DNA of 7,284 bases, from assembly GCA_021849765.1 (NCBI GenBank), contig JAJZSM010000071.1, positions 1 through 7,284 of the forward strand, in the 5' to 3' direction. The notes below the pieces were generated by a model, which saw only the letters and a list, made by a program, of their open reading frames with translations, did not search any database and was not told where the DNA came from. Positions within the stretch are counted from its first letter, which is position 1; each line of letters starts with the position of its first letter. This DNA is from Actinomycetes bacterium. Its GTDB lineage: Bacteria; Actinomycetota; Acidimicrobiia; Acidimicrobiales; RAAP-2. Below, in pieces: positions 1 through 5,709 of this stretch. The translations under genes were made by a program, and so were the position numbers.

Positions 1-856
1 GGTCACAGGCGTAGACACCGCCGTCGTGTTCGATCGCGAGTACCTGGCCGCAGGTCTCTGCGGTGACGCACAACGTGCCACGGCCGTTGGTGGTGACGAA
101 GAGGCCCTCGAGGAACCCCTGGACGACCAGGCGGTTGATGTCGTGCCGGACCCACTCGTCAAAGATCGCAATGAGGAAGTCCCCGAACTCGGCCGGCCCG
201 ACCGATTCGGGCGTGACGACGCCGTCGCGGTCGCGCGCGACAATCGGGATGAACTGGATCCACGTGACCCCGAGGTCGTGCAGGTACCGGTAGACCTCGA
301 GGGGTCGCGCCGCGGTGGCGGCGTTCACGGTGCACAAGATGTCTGGTTCGACCCCTCGCGCGCGCAGGCGGGCCAGCGCGTCGAGGACACGGTGGTGGGT
401 CGCTCGTCCGCGGCGGTCGTGTCGCAGCGCGTCGTGCGTCGCCGGCCCACCGTCGACGCTGAGGCCGACCGCGACGTGGTTCGCGGCGAGGAAGTCGGCC
501 CAGTTGTCATCGAGCAGGGTGCCGTTGGTCTGGAAGCTGTTGAGCCAGGTCCAGCCCTCGGGGGCGAGCTCTGCCTGGATCGCGAAGGCCCGTTCGTAGA
601 AGGCGCGGCCCGCGAGCAGTGGCTCGCCGCCGTGCCAGACCACGTGCACGGGAGAGGCCTTGGTCCCGGCGATTGCGCTCGCGAGGTACGCGCGCAACAC
701 GTCCTCGGTCATCCGGTAGCGCTCGTCGCTCGCAAAGAGCTCGGTCTTGGCGAGGTAGTAGCAGTAGTCGCAGTCGAGGTTGCAGATCGGCCCGACGGGC
801 TTGACGATCGTGACGGCGCTCGACGCGTCGGAGGGATTCGAACGGGCCGTCTCCAT
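1..856 (-). CDS. Anaerobic sulfatase-maturase-like radical SAM/SPASM enzyme, 5' part (runs off left edge)
   Basis: 285 N-terminal codons are visible (856 down to 2); the 3' end is outside the window. Family members oxidise an active-site Cys or Ser of a sulfatase to formylglycine in the cytoplasm using S-adenosylmethionine. The radical SAM cluster motif CNLDCDYC gives C25, C29 and C32, preceded by KPVGPI as in anSME proteins. HGGEP (75-79), QTNG (109-112) and GLSVDGG (131-137) follow as SAM-domain motifs. SPASM cysteines begin at C263, C269 and C284, with the 6- and 15-residue spacing I recall for the clostridial enzyme. D285, the last complete codon, aligns with its proposed catalytic Asp. 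Relatives are about 370-420 residues, so roughly a quarter to a third is missing. The start is the only ATG that fits; no in-frame ATG, GTG or TTG was found back to 940. A good Shine-Dalgarno is absent. No sulfatase is visible, so a different peptide or protein substrate remains possible. Confidence 0.88.
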   Translation of the reverse strand, partial: METARSNPSDASSAVTIVKPVGPICNLDCDYCYYLAKTELFASDERYRMTEDVLRAYLASAIAGTKASPVHVVWHGGEPLLAGRAFYERAFAIQAELAPEGWTWLNSFQTNGTLLDDNWADFLAANHVAVGLSVDGGPATHDALRHDRRGRATHHRVLDALARLRARGVEPDILCTVNAATAARPLEVYRYLHDLGVTWIQFIPIVARDRDGVVTPESVGPAEFGDFLIAIFDEWVRHDINRLVVQGFLEGLFVTTNGRGTLCVTAETCGQVLAIEHDGGVYACD

Positions 857-952
857 CCCGTCAGTCTCGCACGCCCGTCGCGCGGCTCGTGGCGCGATGA
901 CCCGTGCGACGCCAGGTAGGGTCGGGGGCGACGACGAAGGAGGGTCCGCACC
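857..952. promoter_or_regulatory. Divergent promoter region between the maturase and phosphatase genes
   Basis: This 96-nt gap must hold start signals for both flanking genes. The plus-strand signals are clear and listed separately. On the minus strand the best candidate is GAGACT six bases before the maturase ATG (863-868), which would give a leaderless or nearly leaderless mRNA, but it lacks the first T of a TAnnnT box. A small inverted repeat, TCGCGC (878-883) with GCGCGA (892-897) and 8 bases between, lies just upstream of the phosphatase -10 box. In such GC-rich DNA it may be chance. Confidence 0.4.
917..943 (+). promoter_or_regulatory. -10 box and ribosome binding site of the HAD phosphatase gene
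   Basis: TAGGGT at 917-922 matches the actinobacterial TAnnnT -10 pattern and would place transcription initiation near 929. A strong Shine-Dalgarno AAGGAGG at 937-943 lies 9 bases before the ATG at 953 and fixes that start. The leader would be only about 24 nt. I see no convincing -35 hexamer. Confidence 0.5.
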
Positions 953-1768
953 ATGCCCGACAATCACGGACATCCCCGACCGCACATCACCCACGCCACG
1001 CACGTCGAGTCGTGGCTGCTGGACATGGACGGGGTGCTGGTGCGAGAGGAACACCCGATCGATGGCGCGACGGAGTTCCTCCAGCGCCTGCGCGACCGGG
1101 ACACGCCGTTTCTCGTGCTGACCAACAACTCGATGTACACCCGTCGCGATCTCAGCGCCCGGTTGCGCTGGAACGGACTGGACGTCCCCGAGGACCACAT
1201 CTGGACCTCCGCGCTAGCGACCGCGGTCTTCCTTGACGCCCAGCGTCCCCGTGGCACGGCTTTCGTGATCGGCGAGGTCGGTCTCACGACCGCGCTGCAC
1301 GATATCGGCTACACCCAGTCCGAGAACGAGCCGGACTACGTCGTGGTGGGTGAGACCCGCAGCTACAGCTTCGACCGGATCACCCGCGCGGTGCGACTCG
1401 TCGGCGAGGGGGCGCGGTTCATCGCGACCAACCCCGACCCCACCGGCCCGAGCCTCGAGGGGCCGCTCCCGGCGACCGGCGCGGTGACGGCGTTGATCAG
1501 CAAGGCGACCGGTCGACAGCCGTACTTCGTCGGCAAGCCGAACCCCCTGATGATCCGCTCGGCGTTGCGCGAGCTCAACGCGCACTCCGAGACGACCGCG
1601 ATGGTGGGCGACCGGATGGACACCGACGTGGTCGCCGGTCTCGAGGCGGGCCTGCACACCGTGCTCGTGCTCTCGGGAGTCTCGAGCGAGGAGTCGGCCA
1701 ACCAGTACCCCTACAAGCCGTCGCGTGTCGTCGCGTCGGTGGCCGATCTGGCCGCGGAGCTCACCTGA
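953..1768 (+). CDS. HAD-superfamily subclass IIA phosphatase (NagD-like)
   Basis: This 271-residue protein has the four HAD catalytic motifs in order. Motif I is DMDGV with nucleophile D24 and acid/base D26. Motif II is TNNS at 57-60. Motif III is the lysine of GKPNP (K195). Motif IV is GDRMDTD at 219-225, which holds the Mg2+ ligands. The cap inserted between motifs II and III, and the overall length, match the C2B-capped HAD-IIA group (NagD, AraL, 4-nitrophenylphosphatase and phosphoglycolate phosphatase types). These are soluble cytoplasmic phosphatases of nucleotides, sugar phosphates or metabolite-damage products; the substrate cannot be told from sequence. The start is fixed by AAGGAGG 9 bases upstream. 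The 19 residues before the first strand include five histidines (H5, H7, H11, H14, H17). The gene is monocistronic as far as visible, and its stop lies one base from the stop of the convergent response regulator. Confidence 0.9.
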   Translation: MPDNHGHPRPHITHATHVESWLLDMDGVLVREEHPIDGATEFLQRLRDRDTPFLVLTNNSMYTRRDLSARLRWNGLDVPEDHIWTSALATAVFLDAQRPRGTAFVIGEVGLTTALHDIGYTQSENEPDYVVVGETRSYSFDRITRAVRLVGEGARFIATNPDPTGPSLEGPLPATGAVTALISKATGRQPYFVGKPNPLMIRSALRELNAHSETTAMVGDRMDTDVVAGLEAGLHTVLVLSGVSSEESANQYPYKPSRVVASVADLAAELT

Positions 1769-1769
1769 G

Positions 1770-2429
1770 CTACCAGGCGGTGACGATCCCGGTCTGGTAG
1801 GCGAGCACGACCAGTTGGGTCCGGTCGCGAGCGTCGAGCTTGGCGAGGATCCGACTGACGTGGGATTTCACGGTCGCCACGCTCATGTGGAGCTCGTCGG
1901 CGATCTCGGCGTTGGAGGAGCCGTGCGCGATCGCGATCAGGACCTCGTGTTCGCGCCCGGTGAGCTGCCCGAGGTCCACGGTCGCCGGCGTCGGTGCGGG
2001 ACGGCTCGTGAAGGCCTCGATAAGTCGACGGGTCACCCTTGGCGCGAGCAGTGCGTCGCCGGCGGCGATGACGCGGATCGCGCTGAGCAGATCCTCGGGT
2101 GGCGTGTCCTTCAAGAGGAAGCCGCTCGCCCCGGCGCGAAGCGCATCGAAGACGTACTCGTCGAGGTCGAACGTGGTGAGCATCAAGATGCGGGTGTGGC
2201 GTCGAGCGGGGCTCGACGTGATGAGCCGCGTCGCTTCGATGCCGTCCATCGTGGGCATGCGAACGTCCATCAAGACGACGTCGGGGTTGGTCTGGGCGAC
2301 GACCGTCACGGCCTCGGCGCCGTTCTGGGCCTCGCCCACGACCTCGAGGTCGGTAGCGGAGTTGACCAGGACCTCGAAGCCGGCGCGCACGAGGGCCTGA
2401 TCGTCGACGACGACCACACGGATCGTCAT
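1770..2429 (-). CDS. NarL/LuxR-family response regulator
   Basis: This 219-residue regulator, counted from ATG 2429, has a receiver domain with acidic pair D9-D10, phospho-acceptor D55 in VVLMDVRMP, the switch Thr at about 85 in LMLTTFD, and K107 in GFLLKD. A proline/threonine-rich linker (about 141-152) leads to a LuxR-type helix-turn-helix at about 156-212, beginning LTGREHEVL and containing NAEIADELHMSVATVKSHV. It should bind DNA as a dimer when phosphorylated by the adjacent kinase. The ATG shares its A with the kinase stop (TGATG), so translation is probably coupled. A GTG at 2432 would add one residue and is an equally legal start. The target is most likely the divergent region at 3650-3846 in front of the ABC transporter (inference). 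The stop codon is separated from the convergent phosphatase stop by one base. Confidence 0.94.
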   Translation of the reverse strand: MTIRVVVVDDQALVRAGFEVLVNSATDLEVVGEAQNGAEAVTVVAQTNPDVVLMDVRMPTMDGIEATRLITSSPARRHTRILMLTTFDLDEYVFDALRAGASGFLLKDTPPEDLLSAIRVIAAGDALLAPRVTRRLIEAFTSRPAPTPATVDLGQLTGREHEVLIAIAHGSSNAEIADELHMSVATVKSHVSRILAKLDARDRTQLVVLAYQTGIVTAW

Positions 2430-3649
2430 CACTCACCGACCGTTCGCAAGACCGCCGTCACCGAGAAGCCACCGTCGGGTCGTGCGTGGGCGTCGAGCGC
2501 GCCCCCGAAGGCGATGGCCCGCTCACGCATGCCGATGATCCCGTGGGTGTTGCCGTCACTCGACGCCACCCTAGGGTGGGCGCCGGGTTCGTTTACGACC
2601 GTGATTGTGACGTCGTGGTCGGTGAAGGCGAGGTGGACCAACGTGTCCGCGCCGTCGGCGTGCTTTACGACGTTGGTCAGAGCCTCCTGGACGATCCGGT
2701 AGATCGAGAGCTCGAGCCCGAGCGGGAGGTGCGGCGCAGGGCCGTCGAGTCGCCACGTGACCTTCATGCCGGTGGCCCGGACGCGGTCGAGCAACTCGGT
2801 GAGGTCGGACAAGTTCGGTGTCGGGGTGTGCGCGGGGGCGTCCGGGTTGGCGTTGGTGCGTCGCAGGACCGTGATCACGCGGCGTAGCTCGTCGAGGGAT
2901 TGGCGACTCGTCTCTTCGACGGTCGCGAGCGCGCGACGGGCCTGCTCGGGCTGCTGGTCCATCACGTGGCGCCCGACCCCCGACTGGACGGCGATCACGC
3001 TGAGGCTGTGAGCGAGGATGTCGTGGAGCTCGCGGGCGATCTCCAGGCGTTCCTCGCTGATCGCCCGGTGGGCTTGGTCGATCTCACGGCGTTGCTGGTC
3101 GGCGGCTTGTTCGGCGATGGCCCGACGGAACTCGCGGCGGGTCCGGATGCTGTCGCCGATGAACCACGTCGCGAGGGCGAGCAGCAGGTTGAAGGTGACG
3201 TCGCCCTGGGCCCGGTGGAAGTATGCGGCGACCGCCAGCGCCACGAGGATGGCGCCCTCGAGCACGATCAGCGTGACCAGCGACTCGCGTCGTGGCCGGG
3301 AGGTGGCGACCGTGTAGAGCGGGAAGGCGAGCAGGGGAGCGGGGGCGAGCGAGTGGCCGAGGATGGTCGTGGCGACCGTGGCGCCGCCGACGAGGACAAT
3401 GGCCGAAAGCGGCGAGACGCGTCGCCAGGCGATCGGGACGGCGGCGAGCAGGAAGAGCGACCCGAGGACCACCCGGTTGGTGCCCGTGACATCGGTGGGA
3501 TGGGCGTGGGGCAGCAGGAAGAAGTGCGTGACGAAGCCGGCGGTGAAGAACGCGGCGACCGCGATGTCAAAGCCCACCCACTGGCGTGGTGAGATGCGTT
3601 CGAGCCAGGGCGCGCCCGCGACCTCAACGGCGCTGCTCGACGGTGTCAC
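2429..3649 (-). CDS. Membrane sensor histidine kinase, DesK/NarX-like (HisKA_3)
   Basis: This 406-residue kinase has about six hydrophobic segments in its N-terminal half (near 24-47, 58-75, 78-97, 100-116, 124-144 and 152-166). There is no large extracellular domain, so the signal is probably sensed in or at the membrane. A charged coiled-coil-like stretch (about 168-200) leads to the HisKA_3 dimerisation domain with phospho-acceptor H209 in ARELHDILAHSLSVI. The HATPase_c domain carries the N box QEALTNVVKHA (N326), a divergent G1 region NEPG (353-356), and the G2 motif GIIGMRER (370-377). The GTG start has no Shine-Dalgarno but sits six bases after a TAGCGT box, which suggests a leaderless transcript. 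The gene overlaps the response regulator start by one base, forming a two-gene operon divergent from the ABC transporter. In actinobacteria such kinases often neighbour ABC exporters responding to envelope stress or antimicrobials. The signal here is unknown. Confidence 0.94.
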   Translation of the reverse strand: MTPSSSAVEVAGAPWLERISPRQWVGFDIAVAAFFTAGFVTHFFLLPHAHPTDVTGTNRVVLGSLFLLAAVPIAWRRVSPLSAIVLVGGATVATTILGHSLAPAPLLAFPLYTVATSRPRRESLVTLIVLEGAILVALAVAAYFHRAQGDVTFNLLLALATWFIGDSIRTRREFRRAIAEQAADQQRREIDQAHRAISEERLEIARELHDILAHSLSVIAVQSGVGRHVMDQQPEQARRALATVEETSRQSLDELRRVITVLRRTNANPDAPAHTPTPNLSDLTELLDRVRATGMKVTWRLDGPAPHLPLGLELSIYRIVQEALTNVVKHADGADTLVHLAFTDHDVTITVVNEPGAHPRVASSDGNTHGIIGMRERAIAFGGALDAHARPDGGFSVTAVLRTVGE

Positions 3650-3661
3650 GGTCCGACGCTA
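3650..3661 (-). promoter_or_regulatory. Probable -10 box for a leaderless histidine-kinase transcript
   Basis: Read on the minus strand, TAGCGT (3661-3656) is followed by exactly six bases, CGGACC, and then the GTG start codon at 3649. That spacing puts the transcription start at the initiation codon. No purine-rich ribosome binding site precedes the GTG, which fits leaderless translation as known in actinobacteria. No good -35 is visible. Confidence 0.5.
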
Positions 3662-3716
3662 CCGACTCGCGGGGCCCGACGACTCCTCCTCGAGGTGCAG
3701 TGGGGGTCCGTCGCGC

Positions 3717-3758
3717 GGATGAACCTGCGCGCGGGCTCGAAATCATCCGCAGGGATGA
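3717..3758. promoter_or_regulatory. GGATGA half-sites and dyad, candidate response-regulator operator
   Basis: TCATCC (3743-3748), four spacer bases, and GGATGA (3753-3758) form a perfect 6+6 inverted repeat centred at 3750. A further GGATGA lies at 3717-3722, and another at 3832-3837 next to the ABC ribosome binding site. A short dyad in the shared region of divergently transcribed regulator and transporter operons is what a dimeric NarL-type regulator would be expected to bind. The link to this regulator is inference from position. Confidence 0.45.
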
Positions 3759-3765
3759 GTCAAGT

Positions 3766-3781
3766 TCGGTCGCGCGACCGA
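3766..3781. repeat. 16-bp perfect palindrome in the divergent control region
   Basis: TCGGTCGCGCGACCGA equals its own reverse complement over all 16 bases. Its centre is 23 bp, about two helical turns, from the centre of the GGATGA dyad. It could be a second operator (a same-face binding site) or, less likely, a chance GC-rich palindrome. It has no loop, so an RNA hairpin is unlikely. Confidence 0.45.
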
Positions 3782-3816
3782 GTCGACCGGGCGCCCATCA
3801 CGCGACACTGGTGGGG

Positions 3817-3841
3817 GCCCCGGTTCGGGGCGGATGAGGAG
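3817..3841 (+). promoter_or_regulatory. Leader hairpin and ribosome binding site of the ABC ATPase gene
   Basis: GCCCCG (3817-3822), loop GTT, and CGGGGC (3826-3831) can form a six-base-pair, all-GC stem in the mRNA. It ends four bases before the Shine-Dalgarno GAGGAG (3836-3841), which is 5 bases from GTG 3847. The ribosome binding site supports the chosen start. The hairpin could modulate translation, but no alternative pairing was identified. No TAnnnT -10 box is evident upstream; GACACT at 3804-3809 is only a weak candidate. Confidence 0.4.
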
Positions 3842-3846
3842 CGACC

Positions 3847-4788
3847 GTGATCGACGTACGTGGCGTAACCAAGCGCTTCAAGGACACCCTGGCCGTGGAC
3901 AGTCTGAGCTTCGAGGTGCCGACCGGTGTGGTCACGGGGTTCCTCGGCCCGAACGGCTCGGGCAAATCGACGACCATGCGCCTCATCATGGGTCTGGACC
4001 ACGCCGACGACGGCGATGCGGTGATCAACGGCGTGCCCTACCACCGACTCGCCCAACCCCTGCGCGAGGTCGGCGCGCTGCTGGAGGCCAAGGCGATCCA
4101 CCCGGGCCGCACGGCCTTCAACCACCTCTGGTACCTCGCCCAGACCAACGACATCGCCCGTCGACGCGTGAGCGAGGTACTCGAACTCGTCGGGCTCAGC
4201 CAGGTGGCCCACAAGCGCGTGGGCAAGTTCTCCCTCGGCATGGGCCAACGACTGGGCATCGCCGCAGCGCTGCTCGGCGATCCGGGGACGCTGCTGTTCG
4301 ATGAGCCGATCAACGGGCTCGACCCCGAGGGAATCCTGTGGGTGCGCAACCTCCTTAAGGGGTTGGCCGCCGAGGGACGCACGGTCTTCGTCTCGAGCCA
4401 CCTGATGAGTGAGATGGCTCTCACCGCCGACCACCTCGTCGTAATAGGCCGAGGGCGCCTCATCTCGACTGGTTCGGTGAGCGACTTCATCACCACGAAC
4501 GCGAGCCAGTACGTGCGTGTACGCACCCCGCGCACCGACGAGCTCGAGGGCCTGCTCGTCAGCCAGGGCGCTCACGTGCAGCGAGAGGAAGACGGGTCAC
4601 TGGCCGTGAGCAACCTCTCGGCGGAGCAGATCGGGGTGACCTGTGGCAACGCGGGAATCTTCTTGTACGAGCTCTCGCCACAGTCGGCCTCACTCGAGGA
4701 GGCCTTCATGGAGATGACCCGCGAGAGCGTCGATTATCACGGTCACCGAGTCGACGACGACGTCGCTGCGACCACGAGCGGAAAGTAG
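3847..4788 (+). CDS. ABC-2-type exporter ATP-binding protein
   Basis: This 313-residue ATPase energises the permease encoded just downstream. Visible motifs are Walker A GPNGSGKST (34-42), a Q-loop region GALLEAKAIHPGRTA (76-90) lacking the usual Gln, signature FSLGMGQR (128-135) in place of LSGGQ, Walker B LLFDEP (149-154), D-loop GLDP (157-160), and H-loop H185 in SSH. The GALLEAK and SLGMGQR variants are typical of a large actinobacterial ABC-2 group, so they do not suggest inactivation. A C-terminal region of about 100 residues (210-313) follows the nucleotide-binding domain, as in drug-export or lantibiotic-immunity-like ATPases. GTG 3847 is chosen because GAGGAG lies 5 bases upstream and the conserved N-terminal strand IDVRGVTKRF begins at once. 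The gene is divergent from the kinase/regulator operon and separated from the permease gene by 6 bp. The exported substrate is unknown. Confidence 0.93.
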   Translation: MIDVRGVTKRFKDTLAVDSLSFEVPTGVVTGFLGPNGSGKSTTMRLIMGLDHADDGDAVINGVPYHRLAQPLREVGALLEAKAIHPGRTAFNHLWYLAQTNDIARRRVSEVLELVGLSQVAHKRVGKFSLGMGQRLGIAAALLGDPGTLLFDEPINGLDPEGILWVRNLLKGLAAEGRTVFVSSHLMSEMALTADHLVVIGRGRLISTGSVSDFITTNASQYVRVRTPRTDELEGLLVSQGAHVQREEDGSLAVSNLSAEQIGVTCGNAGIFLYELSPQSASLEEAFMEMTRESVDYHGHRVDDDVAATTSGK

Positions 4789-4794
4789 CCAGCC

Positions 4795-5625
4795 ATGACC
4801 TCCACCACCCCCACCGTCTGGTCCCCGGCGCCGTCAGCGCATCCCCGCCAGCGAACCGTCAGCCTCTTGCGAGCCGAGTGGACCAAGCTGCGCACGGTCC
4901 GCTCGACGATGTGGACGCTGGTTGCGATGACGATCATCACCGTCGGCATCTCGATGATCGCGGGATCGACCATCGCGAACCGATGGAACACCTTCTCGGT
5001 CATCCAACGCCTGACGTTCGACCCCACGAGGATCTCACTTCGCGGCCTGCTGTTCAGCCAGCTGATCATCGGCGTGCTCGGCGTGCTCGTGATGAGCGCC
5101 GAGTACGGCACGGGGACGATCCGAGCGACGCTCGCGGCCGTGCCTCGCCGACCCCGCGTCCTCGCGGCCAAAGCCGCCGTCTTCTTCGCGGTGGCGGTGG
5201 TGGCGGGCGAGGTGCTCGCCTTCAGCGGGTTCCTGGTCGGCCAGGCGCTGCTGGTAAGCCCGGCGCCCCACGCCGTGCTCTCCCAGCCCGGTGTCCTACG
5301 CGCCGTCGCCGGTGGTGGGCTGGTCGTCGCCGTGCTGGGGCTCTTCGCTCTCGGACTCGCGACGATCATCCGACACTCGGCCGGGGCGATCACCGCGTAC
5401 GTGGGCGTGCTGTTGGTCGCTCCGATCATCCTGCAATCGCTGCCGTCGTCGATCGGTCAGCCAATCCTCAAGTTCATGCCCTTCATAATCAGTGACACGA
5501 TGACCTCGGTCGCCTCGAACGGGAACGACGCGTTCAGCCCGTGGGTGGGGCTCCTGGTCCTCGTCGGCTACGCCATGGCCGCACTCGTAATCGGCGGGTG
5601 GCTGCTCAATCGGCGCGACGCGTAA
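4795..5625 (+). CDS. ABC-2-type transporter permease
   Basis: This 276-residue integral membrane protein has about six predicted helices (near 37-60, 84-101, 126-152, 168-192, 198-215 and 249-272). Its cytoplasmic N-terminus contains LLRAEWTKLRTVRSTMW (24-40), the entry motif characteristic of actinobacterial ABC-2 permeases. The loop EYGTGTIRATLAAVPRRPRVLAAK (103-126) is the conserved cytoplasmic coupling segment of this group. With six helices and one gene it probably works as a homodimer with two copies of the upstream ATPase. The ATG is preceded by GGAAAG at 4780-4785 and lies 6 bp after the ATPase stop, so the two genes form one operon. A GC-rich hairpin follows the stop. The proline- and threonine-rich first 20 residues are unlikely to be a signal peptide. 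Substrate is undetermined; drug, peptide or lipid export are all possible. Confidence 0.9.
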   Translation: MTSTTPTVWSPAPSAHPRQRTVSLLRAEWTKLRTVRSTMWTLVAMTIITVGISMIAGSTIANRWNTFSVIQRLTFDPTRISLRGLLFSQLIIGVLGVLVMSAEYGTGTIRATLAAVPRRPRVLAAKAAVFFAVAVVAGEVLAFSGFLVGQALLVSPAPHAVLSQPGVLRAVAGGGLVVAVLGLFALGLATIIRHSAGAITAYVGVLLVAPIILQSLPSSIGQPILKFMPFIISDTMTSVASNGNDAFSPWVGLLVLVGYAMAALVIGGWLLNRRDA

Positions 5626-5638
5626 CGCGACGGGGTAG

Positions 5639-5656
5639 CCGGGGCGACGGCCCCGG
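5639..5656 (+). terminator. Candidate terminator after the ABC transporter operon
   Basis: CCGGGGC (5639-5645), loop GACG, and GCCCCGG (5650-5656) form a perfect seven-base-pair GC stem 13 bases after the permease stop. No U-tract follows, so this would be the U-less type often proposed in high-GC actinobacteria. It lies before the promoter of the next gene, where a terminator is expected. Confidence 0.5.
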
Positions 5657-5682
5657 AGTCGCCCGTGCGTGGTGACGATGAG

Positions 5683-5705
5683 TAGGCTGCCTCGTCGAAG
5701 AGGAG
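5683..5705 (+). promoter_or_regulatory. -10 box and ribosome binding site of the SDR gene
   Basis: TAGGCT at 5683-5688 fits the TAnnnT pattern and predicts initiation near 5695. AGGAG at 5701-5705, within GAAGAGGAG, precedes GTG 5710 by four bases and supports that start. The leader would be about 15 nt. A -35 hexamer is not recognisable. Confidence 0.5.
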
Positions 5706-5709
5706 CAAC

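Noticed and set aside
878..897. TCGCGC-N8-GCGCGA inverted repeat upstream of the phosphatase promoter
   Set aside because: Six-base arms made of CG repeats are easily found by chance in this composition; no further half-sites support an operator.
26..919. Long plus-strand open frame of 297 codons opposite the maturase
   Set aside because: It is antisense to a frame with complete radical SAM and SPASM motifs. Its translation is low-complexity and matches no family; long open antisense frames are usual in GC-rich coding DNA.
1725..2702. Plus-strand open frame of 325 codons across the response regulator and kinase 3' end
   Set aside because: It crosses two clearly conserved minus-strand genes, has no domain-like pattern, and starts inside the phosphatase gene.
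2900..3592. Plus-strand open frame of 230 codons opposite the kinase membrane domain
   Set aside because: The composition is dominated by Gly, Arg, Asp and Glu from reading a hydrophobic gene backwards; the kinase frame explains the region.
3760..4575. Minus-strand open frame of 271 codons opposite the ABC ATPase
   Set aside because: It is antisense to intact Walker A, signature, Walker B and H-loop motifs, with no ribosome binding site or recognisable fold.
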